12,813 nucleotides of DNA from JAEUPI01 sp036520715 (GTDB lineage Bacteria > Pseudomonadota > Gammaproteobacteria > Burkholderiales > Burkholderiaceae_C). The translations under genes were made by a program, and so were the position numbers. The stretch's first letter is position 1. Each line of letters opens with the position of its first letter. The stretch is taken from assembly GCA_036520715.1 (NCBI GenBank), contig DATDJF010000003.1, forward strand, positions 1 to 12,813, read 5' to 3'. The notes beneath the pieces were generated by a model. It was not told the DNA's origin, did no database searches, and saw nothing but the letters and a program-made list of their open reading frames with translations. Of the stretch, positions 1-7,199 are shown piece after piece.

Positions 1-1508
1 AGTCCGGCCTGGCGATGGCGCGCTGGTGCGCGCGCCAGGGCGCTCAGGTCGCGGTGTGGGACTCGCGGCAGGCGCCGCCGCAGCAGGCCGCGCTGCGCGA
101 GCAGGTGCCCGCGGCCAGCCTGCGCGGCGGCGAGCTCGACGCGCAGGCGCTGCACGGCGTGCAACTGCTGCTCAAGAGCCCGGGCCTGGGCCCCAACGAC
201 CCGCGTGTCGCCGCGGCACTGCAGGCCGCACACGCGGCCCACGTGCCGGTGGCCGGCGAGCTGGAGCTGTTCGTGCAGGCGCTCGGTGCGCTGCGCGCCG
301 AGCGCGACTACGCGCCGCAGCTGCTGGCGGTGACGGGCACCAACGGCAAGACCACCACCACCGCGCTGACCGCGCTGCTGGTGGAGCGCGCCGGCCGCAG
401 CGTGGTGGCCGCCGGCAACATCGGCCCGACCATGCTCGACACGCTGATGCGGGTGCTCGACGATGGCACGCTGCCGCAGGTGTGGGTGCTCGAGCTGTCG
501 AGCTTCCAGCTCGACAGCGTGCGCGGCTTCGAGCCGAGCGCCGCGGCGGTGCTCAACCTGACGCAGGACCACCTCGACTGGCACGGCGACATGGCCGCCT
601 ACGCCGCAGCCAAGGCACGCATCCTCGGCGCGCACACGATCGCGGTGATCAACCGCGACGATCCGCTGGTCGACGCGATGGTCGCTGGCCCGGCCGCGCC
701 GGCCGCGCCGCCGGCGGCCAAGAGCCGGCCCCGGGCGGCCAAGCCGATCCGCCGCACGGTGGTGCGCTTCGGGCTCGGTGCGCCGACGGCGCCGGGTGAC
801 TACGGCCTGGTCACCGACAGCGGCATGGCGTGGCTGGTGCGCGCGCTGCCGCTCGACGCCGACCAGCACAAACGCCGCAAGGACGACGAGCCGGCCGAGG
901 TGCACCTGCAGCGCCTGATGCCTGCTGACGCGCTGCGCCTGCGCGGGCGCCACAACGCCGCCAACGCGCTGGCTGCGCTCGCGCTGGCCACCGCGATCGG
1001 CTGTCCGCTGGCGCCGATGCTGCACGGCCTGCGCGAATACGGCGGCGAAGCGCACCGCGTGCAGCCGGCGGGCCGCGTCGGCGAGGTCGAGGCGTACGAC
1101 GACAGCAAGGGCACCAACGTCGGCGCCACCGTCGCCGCGCTGATCGGCCTGGGCACCGACAAGGCGCCGGCCAAGCTGGTGGTGATCCTCGGCGGCGACG
1201 GCAAGGGGCAGGACTTCGCGCCGCTGGCTTCAGCCGTGGCGCGCTACACCCGCGCGGTGGCGTTGATCGGGCGCGACGCGGGCGCCATCGAGCAGGCGAT
1301 CGCCGACACCGGCGTGCCGATGCAGCACCACGCCGAGCTGCCGCAGGCCGTGCGCTGGTGCTTCGAGCAGGCGCGGCCGGGCGACGCGGTGCTGCTGAGC
1401 CCGGCCTGCGCGAGCTTCGACATGTTCCGCAACTATGGCCACCGCGCCGAGGTGTTCGTGCGCGCGGTGCACGAGCTGGCGGCCGAACACGGCGAGGTGC
1501 AGACATGA
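1..1508 (+). CDS. murD: UDP-N-acetylmuramoylalanine--D-glutamate ligase, 5' partial
   Basis: This cytoplasmic ATP-dependent Mur ligase adds D-glutamate to UDP-MurNAc-L-Ala. The frame is open to the window edge, and the first codons read SGLA before MARWCARQGA, which fits the inside of the usual MurD N-terminal GxGxSGLA motif. The ATG at 15 is therefore internal and the true start lies upstream. Counting from that Met, the P-loop GTNGKTTTT is at about 108-116, the LNLTQDHLDWHG block at 180-191, RGRHNAANA at 310-318, DDSKGTNVGAT at 362-372 and the C-terminal LSPACASFDMF at 461-471. Residues 224-247 form an Ala/Pro-rich, basic insertion, and 281-296 a charged one; I believe both are common in Burkholderiales. 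The stop overlaps an ATG (ATGA at 1505-1508) that opens a 12-codon ORF leading into ftsW. Identification is certain; only the start is missing. Confidence 0.97.
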   Translation, partial: SGLAMARWCARQGAQVAVWDSRQAPPQQAALREQVPAASLRGGELDAQALHGVQLLLKSPGLGPNDPRVAAALQAAHAAHVPVAGELELFVQALGALRAERDYAPQLLAVTGTNGKTTTTALTALLVERAGRSVVAAGNIGPTMLDTLMRVLDDGTLPQVWVLELSSFQLDSVRGFEPSAAAVLNLTQDHLDWHGDMAAYAAAKARILGAHTIAVINRDDPLVDAMVAGPAAPAAPPAAKSRPRAAKPIRRTVVRFGLGAPTAPGDYGLVTDSGMAWLVRALPLDADQHKRRKDDEPAEVHLQRLMPADALRLRGRHNAANALAALALATAIGCPLAPMLHGLREYGGEAHRVQPAGRVGEVEAYDDSKGTNVGATVAALIGLGTDKAPAKLVVILGGDGKGQDFAPLASAVARYTRAVALIGRDAGAIEQAIADTGVPMQHHAELPQAVRWCFEQARPGDAVLLSPACASFDMFRNYGHRAEVFVRAVHELAAEHGEVQT

Positions 1509-1543
1509 ACGGCACCAGCCCCTTGCGCCAGGAGGCCACGTGA
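1505..1543 (+). CDS. possible 12-codon relay ORF between murD and ftsW
   Basis: A short frame reads MNGTSPLRQEAT. Its ATG overlaps the murD stop (ATGA), and its TGA overlaps the GTG proposed for ftsW (GTGA at 1540-1543). GAGGTG at 1494-1499 sits 5 bases upstream of the ATG and could act as its ribosome binding site. The arrangement fits a translational coupling relay that carries ribosomes from murD to ftsW. It could equally be a chance ORF, or a trace of an older ftsW start in another frame. The peptide itself resembles nothing I recognise. Confidence 0.3.
   Translation: MNGTSPLRQEAT
1530..1535 (+). promoter_or_regulatory. ribosome binding site for ftsW (decides a GTG start)
   Basis: AGGAGG, a perfect Shine-Dalgarno match, lies 4 bases before GTG 1540. 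It is the reason for choosing this non-ATG start over the frame extension back to 1435, which would run far into murD and adds residues unlike any FtsW. It also falls inside the 12-codon relay ORF. Confidence 0.7.
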
Positions 1544-2802
1544 AGGCCGAGCTGCAGCACTTCGGCCTGCGCGCGATGCTGGCGCGCTGGCGCGCGACGC
1601 GGCAGCCGCGGCAGCGCGAGTTGCCGGTGCGCAGCGGCCTCGAGCGCGTGACGGCCGCGCCCGCGCACATCGCCGGCTTCGACCAGACGCTGGTGCTGCT
1701 GGTGGTGGCCCTGCTCGCGTTCGGCCTGGTGATGGTGTATTCGGCCAGTGTGGCGGTGCCCGACAGCCCCAAGGGCGCGCGCCTGAGCGAGCTGCACTTC
1801 CTGGTGCGGCACTCGGTGGCGATCACCATCGGCATCGTCGCCGCGCTGTTCGCGCTGCAGGTGCCGATCGCGGTGTGGGAGAAGTGGGCGCCGTGGCTGT
1901 TCGTCGGCGCGCTGGTGCTGCTGGCGCTGGTGCTGCTGCCGTTCATCGGCGCCGCCAAGGGCGGCGCGCGCCGCTGGATCCCGCTGGGGCTGCTGAACTT
2001 CCAGCCGAGCGAACTCGCCAAGCTGGTGATGACGATGTACGCCGCCAGCTACATGGTGCGCAAGATGGACGTCAAGGAAGACTTCATCAAGGCGGTGTGG
2101 CCGATGGCGGTGGCGCTGGCGGTGCTCGGCCTGCTGCTGCTCGCCGAGCCGGACATGGGCGCCTTCGTCGTCATCGCGGTGATCGCGGTGGGCATCCTGT
2201 TCCTCGGCGGCGTCAACGGCCGCATGTTCCTGGTGATCTGCGCGGTGCTGCTTGCCGCCTTCGTCGCCATGATCGCCTTCAGCGACTGGCGGGCCGAGCG
2301 CATCTGGGCCTGGCTCGACCCGTGGAACGAGAAGTACTCGCGCGGCAAGGCCTACCAGCTCACCCACTCGCTGATCGCCTTCGGCCGCGGCGGCGTGTTC
2401 GGCGAGGGCCTGGGCGGCAGCGTCGAAAAGCTCAACTACCTGCCCGAGGCGCACACCGACTTCCTGCTCGCGGTGGTCGGCGAGGAACTCGGCTTCGTCG
2501 CGGTGGCCACCGTGATCGTGGCGTTCTTCTGGATCACACGGCGCATCTTCGTGATCGGCCGCCAGGCGATCGTGCTCGACCGCGTGTTCGCCGGCCTGAT
2601 GTGCCAGGGCATCGGCATCTGGATCGGCGGCCAGGCCTTCATCAGCATCGGCGTCAACCTCGGCGCGCTGCCGACCAAGGGCCTGACGACGCCGCTGCTC
2701 AGCTTCGGCGGCTCGGCGCTGTTGATGAATTTGATCGCGCTGGCGATCGTGGTCAGAGTCGATTCCGAGAACCGGCAGCTCATGCGTGGAGGCCGCGCAT
2801 GA
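1540..2802 (+). CDS. ftsW: septal peptidoglycan glycosyltransferase FtsW (SEDS family)
   Basis: FtsW is a polytopic inner-membrane protein that polymerises lipid II at the septum together with its partner transpeptidase FtsI. The 420 residues begin with a basic cytoplasmic tail of about 45 residues, then hydrophobic segments starting at FDQTLVLLVVALL (47-59). SEDS signatures are clear: GARRWIPLG..NFQPSELAKL at 142-162, AEPDMGAFVV at 202-211, the LNYLPEAHTDF loop at 298-308 with the conserved catalytic Asp at 307, and KGLTTPLLSFGGSALL at 380-395. The GTG start is preceded by AGGAGG. Its stop overlaps the murG ATG (ATGA at 2799-2802). The YLPEAHTDF loop and its place between murD and murG favour FtsW over RodA. 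Length is normal for the family. Confidence 0.96.
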   Translation: MKAELQHFGLRAMLARWRATRQPRQRELPVRSGLERVTAAPAHIAGFDQTLVLLVVALLAFGLVMVYSASVAVPDSPKGARLSELHFLVRHSVAITIGIVAALFALQVPIAVWEKWAPWLFVGALVLLALVLLPFIGAAKGGARRWIPLGLLNFQPSELAKLVMTMYAASYMVRKMDVKEDFIKAVWPMAVALAVLGLLLLAEPDMGAFVVIAVIAVGILFLGGVNGRMFLVICAVLLAAFVAMIAFSDWRAERIWAWLDPWNEKYSRGKAYQLTHSLIAFGRGGVFGEGLGGSVEKLNYLPEAHTDFLLAVVGEELGFVAVATVIVAFFWITRRIFVIGRQAIVLDRVFAGLMCQGIGIWIGGQAFISIGVNLGALPTKGLTTPLLSFGGSALLMNLIALAIVVRVDSENRQLMRGGRA

Positions 2803-3878
2803 AGCCCAGGCACCTCGTCGTCATGGCGGCGGGCACCGGCGGCCACGTGTTCCCCGGCCTGGCGGTGGCGCGCGAGGTGCAGCGTCGCGGCTGGAGCGTG
2901 AGCTGGCTCGGCACCAAGACCGGCATGGAAAACCGCCTCGTGCCGCCGACCGGCATCACGCTCGACGCGATCGGATTCTCCGGTCTGCGCGGCAAAGGCG
3001 TGCTCGGCGCGATGACCGGCGGCGTGCGTTTGCTCAAGGCGTTCTGGGATTGCCTGCGCATCCTGCGCGCGCGCAGCACGAGTGCGGTGCTCGGCATGGG
3101 CGGCTACGTGTGTTTTCCCGGCGGCCTGATGGCGTCGCTGCTCGGCAAGCCGCTGGTGCTGGTCAACGCCGATGCGTCGCTGCTGCTGTCGACGCGCTCG
3201 CTGCTGCCGGTGGCCGATGCGGTGGCGTTCGGCTTCGACGGCCCGGCGGCGGAGAAGACCAGGCACGCCCTCGTCACCGGCAACCCGGTGCGTGCCGAGA
3301 TCGAGGACCTGCCCGATCCTGTCGAGCGCTTTCGCGGCCGCAGTGGGCCGCTGTCGGTGCTGGTGGTGGGTGGCAGCCTCGGTGCGAAGGTCCTCAACGA
3401 CACCGTGCCGGCTGCGCTGTCGCGGCTCGACCCCGCGCAGCGTCCGCAGGTGGTGCACCAGAGCGGCATCGTGCACACGGACACCGTGCGCGCCACCTAC
3501 GCCACGTTGCGCGTGCAGGCCGAGGTGCTGCCGTTCATCGACGACATGCCGGCGCGGCTGGCGGCGTGCGACGTGATCGTCTGCCGCGCCGGCGCGGTGA
3601 CGGTCAGCGAGCTGTGCGCCGCCGGCGTGGCCAGCGTGCTGGTGCCGTTGATCGTGAGCACCACGTCGCACCAGCGCGACAACGCGGCCTGGATGGCGCA
3701 ACGCGGCGCCGCGCTCCACCTGCCGCAGACGGAGCTGAGCCCCGAATCGTTGGCCACGCTGTTGTCGGGCCTCGACCGCGACAAGCTGCGCGTCATGGCC
3801 GGGCAGGCCCGGTTGCTGGCGCGGCCGCAGGCGGCGGCGCGGGTGGCCGACGTCATCGAACGGTTGGTGCCCGCATGA
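2799..3878 (+). CDS. murG: UDP-GlcNAc:lipid I N-acetylglucosaminyltransferase MurG
   Basis: MurG transfers GlcNAc to lipid I on the cytoplasmic membrane face, giving lipid II, the substrate of FtsW. The 359 residues show the N-terminal GT28 loop AAGTGGHVFPGLAVA (10-24), the GMGGYVCFPGG loop (99-109), the C-terminal-domain GGSLGAKVLN loop (191-200) and CRAGAVTVSEL (262-272), the GAxTxxEL-type nucleotide-sugar motif. Two spots depart from the E. coli form. The usual HEQN after the KPLVL strand reads VNAD (122-125), and the loop with the donor-contacting glutamine reads VSTTSHQRDNA (286-296). I recall similar forms in Comamonadaceae, so they are probably lineage traits. GGAGG at 2788-2792 lies 6 bases from the ATG, which overlaps the ftsW stop. 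Confidence 0.95.
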   Translation: MKPRHLVVMAAGTGGHVFPGLAVAREVQRRGWSVSWLGTKTGMENRLVPPTGITLDAIGFSGLRGKGVLGAMTGGVRLLKAFWDCLRILRARSTSAVLGMGGYVCFPGGLMASLLGKPLVLVNADASLLLSTRSLLPVADAVAFGFDGPAAEKTRHALVTGNPVRAEIEDLPDPVERFRGRSGPLSVLVVGGSLGAKVLNDTVPAALSRLDPAQRPQVVHQSGIVHTDTVRATYATLRVQAEVLPFIDDMPARLAACDVIVCRAGAVTVSELCAAGVASVLVPLIVSTTSHQRDNAAWMAQRGAALHLPQTELSPESLATLLSGLDRDKLRVMAGQARLLARPQAAARVADVIERLVPA

Positions 3879-3908
3879 AACACCGGGTCAAGCACATCCA
3901 TTTCATCG
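3872..3908 (+). repeat. direct repeat copy 1: duplicated murC start region
   Basis: These 37 bases match 3955-3991 at 34 positions. They contain the ATG that overlaps the murG stop and encode MKHRVKHIHFI, against MKHAVKHIHFI at the real murC start. Two of the three differences change Ala to Arg and one is silent (CAT/CAC). Beyond 3908 similarity to murC seems to continue weakly with small gaps, for example ATGAAGCGG at 3926-3934 against ATGAGCGG at 4009-4016. This suggests a decayed tandem duplication of up to about 83 bases; the extended part is by-eye only. Confidence 0.9.
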
Positions 3909-3961
3909 TGCATCGACGAATGCCGATGAAGCGGTTCGCTGCTTGCGGAGATCGCGCATGA
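3875..3961 (+). CDS. 28-codon mini-ORF between murG and murC, derived from a duplicated murC start
   Basis: The frame starts at the ATG overlapping the murG stop (ATGA 3875-3878) and ends at a TGA overlapping the murC ATG (ATGA 3958-3961). The peptide begins MKHRVKHIHFI, a near copy of the MurC N-terminus, then continues VHRRMPMKRFAACGDRA, out of register with MurC, so it lacks the MurC GxGGxGMS nucleotide loop. I see no good Shine-Dalgarno before this ATG, so any translation would depend on ribosomes leaving murG. It may be a relay or leader ORF that keeps murC coupled to murG after the duplication moved the two genes 79 bases apart. It may also be untranslated debris. Confidence 0.4.
   Translation: MKHRVKHIHFIVHRRMPMKRFAACGDRA
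3902..3930 (+). other. hairpin between the two murC start copies
   Basis: TTCATCG (3902-3908) pairs with CGATGAA (3924-3930), and GCAT (3910-3913) with ATGC (3920-3923). This leaves a single bulged T at 3909 and a 6-base loop CGACGA, an 11-pair stem in total. The left arm lies in repeat copy 1. The same TTCATCG recurs in copy 2 at 3985-3991 inside murC, so the CGATGAA arm has an alternative partner that would enclose the murC ribosome binding site and ATG. No U-run follows, so it is not a standard terminator. Confidence 0.5.
3947..3950 (+). promoter_or_regulatory. ribosome binding site for murC (decides the start)
   Basis: GGAG lies 7 bases before ATG 3958. It supports translation of MurC from the second repeat copy rather than from the upstream in-frame TTG at 3943, which is itself too close to this site and would only add MRRSR. 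Confidence 0.65.
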
Positions 3962-3991
3962 AACACGCGGTCAAGCACATCCACTTCATCG
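3955..3991 (+). repeat. direct repeat copy 2: functional murC start
   Basis: This is the partner of 3872-3908 (34 of 37 identical, offset 83 bases). It carries the murC ATG, which leads directly into the intact GVGGAGMSG nucleotide-binding loop, so this copy is the working one. Confidence 0.9.
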
Positions 3992-5373
3992 GCGTCGGCG
4001 GCGCCGGCATGAGCGGCATCGCCGAGATCCTGCACAACCTCGGCTACACGGTGTCGGGGTCGGACCAGAGCGCGAGCGCGACGACGAACCGCCTGCGCGA
4101 GTTGGGCGTGCGTGTGTTCATCGGCCACGCAGCACCGCAGATAACGGGCGCCGAAGCCGTGGTGACGTCCACCGCGGTGAAGGAAGACAACCCCGAGGTG
4201 GTGGCCGCGCGCGCGGCGCACATCCCGGTGGTGCCGCGCGCGGTGATGCTGGCCGAGCTGATGCGCTTGAAGCAGGGCATCGCGATCGCCGGCACGCACG
4301 GCAAGACCACCACCACGTCGCTGGTGACCAGCGTGCTGGCCGAGGCCGGTGTGGATCCGACGTTCGTGATCGGCGGCAAGCTCAACAGCGCGGGCACACA
4401 TTCGCGCCTGGGTATCGGTGACTACATCGTGGTCGAGGCCGACGAGAGCGACGCCTCGTTCCTGAACCTCAATCCGATCCTGAGCGTGGTCACCAACATC
4501 GACGCCGACCACATGGAGACCTACGGCCACGACCTCGGGCGGCTGCGCCAGGCGTTCGTCGACTTCCTGCACCGCATGCCGTTCTACGGCGCGGCCATCG
4601 TCTGCGGCGACGATGCCGGCGTGCAGGCGATCGCCGACGCGATCTCGCGGCCGGTGATCCGCTACGGGCTCGGCGCCGACGTGCACGTGCGCGCCACCGA
4701 GGTCATCGCGCTGCCGGGCGGGCGCATGCACTTCCGCTGCCTGCGCCGCAACGGCGCGGCGATGCCGCCGCTCGACATCACGCTCAACCTGGCCGGCGCG
4801 CACAACGTGCTCAACGCGCTGGCCGCGATCGCGGTGGCCACCGAACTGGAGCTGCCCGACGCGCCGGTGGTGAAGGCGCTGGAGCAGTTTTCGGGCGTCG
4901 GCCGGCGCTTCCAGCGCTACGGCGACTTGCCGGCGCACGACGGCGGCCGCTTCACGCTGATCGACGACTACGGCCACCACCCGGTGGAAGTGGCCGCCGT
5001 GCTCGCCGCCGCGCGCGGTGCGTTCCCCGGCCAGCGTGTGGTGCTGGCATTCCAACCGCACCGCTACAGCCGCACGCGCGACTGCTTCGAAGACTTCGTC
5101 AAGGTGCTCGGCCAGGCCGATGCGGTGCTGCTGACCGAGGTCTACCCGGCAGGCGAGGCGCCGATCGTCGCCGCCGACGGCCGCTCGCTGGCGCGCGCGT
5201 TGCGTGTGGCCGGCCACGTCGACCCGGTGTTTGTCGACGACATCGCCGAGCTGGCGCAGGCGATCACCGAGCAGGCGCACGACGGCGACGTGGTGATCGC
5301 GATGGGCGCCGGCTCGATCGGCGCGGTGCCCGCGCAACTGGTCGAGCGCCTCGGGGCGGGAGGTGCTGCATGA
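3958..5373 (+). CDS. murC: UDP-N-acetylmuramate--L-alanine ligase MurC
   Basis: MurC is the first Mur ligase and attaches L-Ala to UDP-MurNAc in the cytoplasm using ATP. The 471 residues show the N-terminal nucleotide-fold loop GVGGAGMSGIAEIL (12-25), the P-loop AGTHGKTTTT (111-120), the VEADESDASFL segment (159-169), NIDADHMETYG (180-190), AGAHNVLNALAA (279-290), DDYGHHPVEV (336-345) and QPHRYSRT (366-373), so all three ligase domains are complete. The start was chosen at ATG 3958 because it gives the usual MKHxxKHIHFIGxGG beginning and has GGAG 7 bases upstream. The gene is separated from murG by a 79-base spacer holding a degenerate copy of its own 5' end. The stop overlaps ddl (ATGA 5370-5373). 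Identification is certain. Confidence 0.97.
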   Translation: MKHAVKHIHFIGVGGAGMSGIAEILHNLGYTVSGSDQSASATTNRLRELGVRVFIGHAAPQITGAEAVVTSTAVKEDNPEVVAARAAHIPVVPRAVMLAELMRLKQGIAIAGTHGKTTTTSLVTSVLAEAGVDPTFVIGGKLNSAGTHSRLGIGDYIVVEADESDASFLNLNPILSVVTNIDADHMETYGHDLGRLRQAFVDFLHRMPFYGAAIVCGDDAGVQAIADAISRPVIRYGLGADVHVRATEVIALPGGRMHFRCLRRNGAAMPPLDITLNLAGAHNVLNALAAIAVATELELPDAPVVKALEQFSGVGRRFQRYGDLPAHDGGRFTLIDDYGHHPVEVAAVLAAARGAFPGQRVVLAFQPHRYSRTRDCFEDFVKVLGQADAVLLTEVYPAGEAPIVAADGRSLARALRVAGHVDPVFVDDIAELAQAITEQAHDGDVVIAMGAGSIGAVPAQLVERLGAGGAA

Positions 5374-6389
5374 CGCGGCGTGCGTCCACAACCAAGAAGG
5401 CCGCCGCGCAAATGATCGACGCTCGCGCGCTCGGCAAGTCGGCCGTGCTGCTGGGCGGGACTTCCGCCGAGCGCGAGATCTCGCTGTTGTCGGGCAACGG
5501 CGTGCTGGCAGCGCTGCGCTCGGTCGGTGTCGACGCCCATGCCTTCGACCCGCGTGACCGCGACCTGGCCGAGCTCAGGCGCGACGGCTTCGTGCGCTGC
5601 TTCATCGCGCTGCACGGCCGCCACGGCGAAGATGGCACGGTGCAGGGCGCGCTCGAGCTGCTCGGCATTCCCTACACCGGCTCGGGCGTGATGGCCTCGG
5701 CGATCGCGCTCGACAAGGTGATGACCAAGCGCGTCTGGCTGGCCGAGGGCTTGCCGACGCCACGCTGGCAGCGGCTGGACGCCGACGATCAGGCGCTTGC
5801 ACGCGTGCGCACGGTGCCCGACGACCTCGGCCTGCCGCTGATCGTGAAGCCGCCGCGCGAAGGCTCGTCGATCGGCGTCACCAAGGTGCTCGGCTACTCG
5901 CAGATGCAGGATGCCGTGCAGCTCGCCGCGCGCTACGACCCCGACGTGCTGTGCGAGGAGTTCATCGACGGCGTCGAGGTCACCTGCCCGGTGCTCGGCG
6001 AGGGCGCGACGGCGCGCGCGCTGCCGGTGGTGCGCATCGCCGCACCGGAAGGCAAGTACGACTACCAGAACAAGTACTTCACCGACGAAGTGCACTACCA
6101 CGTGCCCAGCGGCCTGCCCGCCGCCGAGGAGGCCGAGATCCAGCGCATCGTGCTGGCGGCCTATCGGGCGCTCGAGTGCCGCGGCTGGGGACGTGCCGAC
6201 CTGATGGTGCGAGCGTCCGATCGCAAGCCGTTCCTGCTCGAGATGAACACCTCGCCCGGCATGACCGGGCATTCGCTGGTGCCGATGTCGGCCAAGGCCG
6301 CGGGCATCTCGTACGAACAGCTGTGCCTGATGCTGCTGGCCTCGGCACGGCTCGACGCACCCGCCGCTGCCGCGGCCACTGCAGGCTGA
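5370..6389 (+). CDS. ddl: D-alanine--D-alanine ligase
   Basis: This cytoplasmic ATP-grasp enzyme makes the D-Ala-D-Ala dipeptide that ends the peptidoglycan stem peptide; its position in dcw matches ddlB. Of 339 residues, LGGTSAERE (28-36) carries the first D-Ala-site Glu (34). LHGRHGEDGTVQG is at 81-93 and PYTGSGV at 101-107. IVKPPREGSSIGV (158-170) gives the ATP-binding Lys160 and the Ser loop. CEEFIDG is at 195-201, GWGRADLM (272-279) has the catalytic Arg275 and Mg-binding Asp277, and LEMNTSPGMT (290-299) has the metal ligands Glu291 and Asn293. GGGAGG at 5358-5363, 6 bases before ATG 5370, supports this start. A later in-frame ATG at 5412 (MIDARALGK) would match shorter relatives and is the main alternative. 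The C-terminal tail is Ala-rich. Confidence 0.95.
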   Translation: MTRRASTTKKAAAQMIDARALGKSAVLLGGTSAEREISLLSGNGVLAALRSVGVDAHAFDPRDRDLAELRRDGFVRCFIALHGRHGEDGTVQGALELLGIPYTGSGVMASAIALDKVMTKRVWLAEGLPTPRWQRLDADDQALARVRTVPDDLGLPLIVKPPREGSSIGVTKVLGYSQMQDAVQLAARYDPDVLCEEFIDGVEVTCPVLGEGATARALPVVRIAAPEGKYDYQNKYFTDEVHYHVPSGLPAAEEAEIQRIVLAAYRALECRGWGRADLMVRASDRKPFLLEMNTSPGMTGHSLVPMSAKAAGISYEQLCLMLLASARLDAPAAAAATAG

Positions 6390-6395
6390 CGCACG

Positions 6396-7178
6396 ATGGC
6401 CCGCACCGCCACCATCACGACGCTGCCGTTCGATGTGCGCCTCGCCCAGGCCGGCGCCAACCTGCTGATCGCGCTGCTGGCGATCGCGCTGCTGGCCGCT
6501 GCGATGTGGTGGCTGGCGCGGCTGCCCGCGTTCAACCTGCGCGGCATCACCGTCGAGGGCGATCTCGCGCACAACTCGCCGCTGACGATGCGCGCCATCG
6601 TCGCGCCCAGGCTGTCGGGCAGCTTCCTGTCGATCGATCTCGCGCGCGCGCGTGCGGCCTTCGAGTCGGTGCCGTGGGTGCGCCATGCCACGGTGCGCCG
6701 CGTCTGGCCGGACCGTCTGGCCGTGCAACTGGAGGAGCACCGCGTGGCCGCGCTGTGGAATGCCGCCACCGACGACGAACGCCTGGTCAACACCTACGGC
6801 GAGGTGTTCGAGGCCAACCTGGGCGATGTCGAGGACGAGGCGCTGCCGCGCCTGGCGGGGCCGGCCGGCAGTGCGGCGCGTGTGCTGTCGATGTGGCAGG
6901 CACTGGCTCCGGTGATGCAGCCGCTGGGCAGCCCGCTCGACACATTGACGCTCACCGGCCACGGCGCCTGGCGCGCCCGGCTCGCCAACGCCGTGGTGAT
7001 CGAACTCGGCCGCGGCGAGCCCGATGCGGTGGCGGCGCGCGCGGCGCGCTTCGTGCGCACGCTGCCGCAGGTGAGTGCCGCCTACCAGCGGCCGTTGCTG
7101 GCGGCCGACCTGCGCCACCCCGACGGCTATGCGGTGCGCCTGAAGGGCGTCACCACCAGCAATGGATCGCGCAACTAG
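6396..7178 (+). CDS. ftsQ: cell division protein FtsQ
   Basis: FtsQ is a bitopic inner-membrane protein whose periplasmic part joins FtsB and FtsL and links early and late divisome proteins. The 260 residues show a short cytoplasmic tail (1-19), one hydrophobic helix (about 20-41, ANLLIALLAIALLAAAMWWL), then a POTRA domain. That domain begins FNLRGITVEGDL (46-57) and runs through the VPWVRHATVRRVWPDRLAV segment (92-110), the most conserved FtsQ stretch. The beta domain follows, with NTYGEVFEA (132-140). It starts 7 bases after the ddl stop, with only a weak GCAGG (6381-6385) upstream, so translation may rely on coupling to ddl. The stop lies 21 bases before ftsA. The order ddl-ftsQ-ftsA-ftsZ makes the assignment firm although FtsQ sequences vary widely. 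Confidence 0.93.
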   Translation: MARTATITTLPFDVRLAQAGANLLIALLAIALLAAAMWWLARLPAFNLRGITVEGDLAHNSPLTMRAIVAPRLSGSFLSIDLARARAAFESVPWVRHATVRRVWPDRLAVQLEEHRVAALWNAATDDERLVNTYGEVFEANLGDVEDEALPRLAGPAGSAARVLSMWQALAPVMQPLGSPLDTLTLTGHGAWRARLANAVVIELGRGEPDAVAARAARFVRTLPQVSAAYQRPLLAADLRHPDGYAVRLKGVTTSNGSRN

Positions 7179-7199
7179 AACACCCCAAGGGCACACCAG

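Noticed and set aside
1435..1539. N-terminal extension of FtsW back into murD
   Set aside because: It would overlap murD by 74 bases and adds Arg/Cys-rich residues unlike FtsW. GTG 1540 has a perfect ribosome binding site.
3958..5373. murC as a frameshifted or broken gene because of the upstream duplicate
   Set aside because: From ATG 3958 the frame is uninterrupted and every MurC motif is present, so the duplicate does not damage the gene.
3853..5391. A 512-codon minus-strand frame opposite murC, and a similar 427-codon one opposite murG (2436-3719)
   Set aside because: Same GC-driven antisense pattern with no domain motif; the opposing genes are complete and well conserved.
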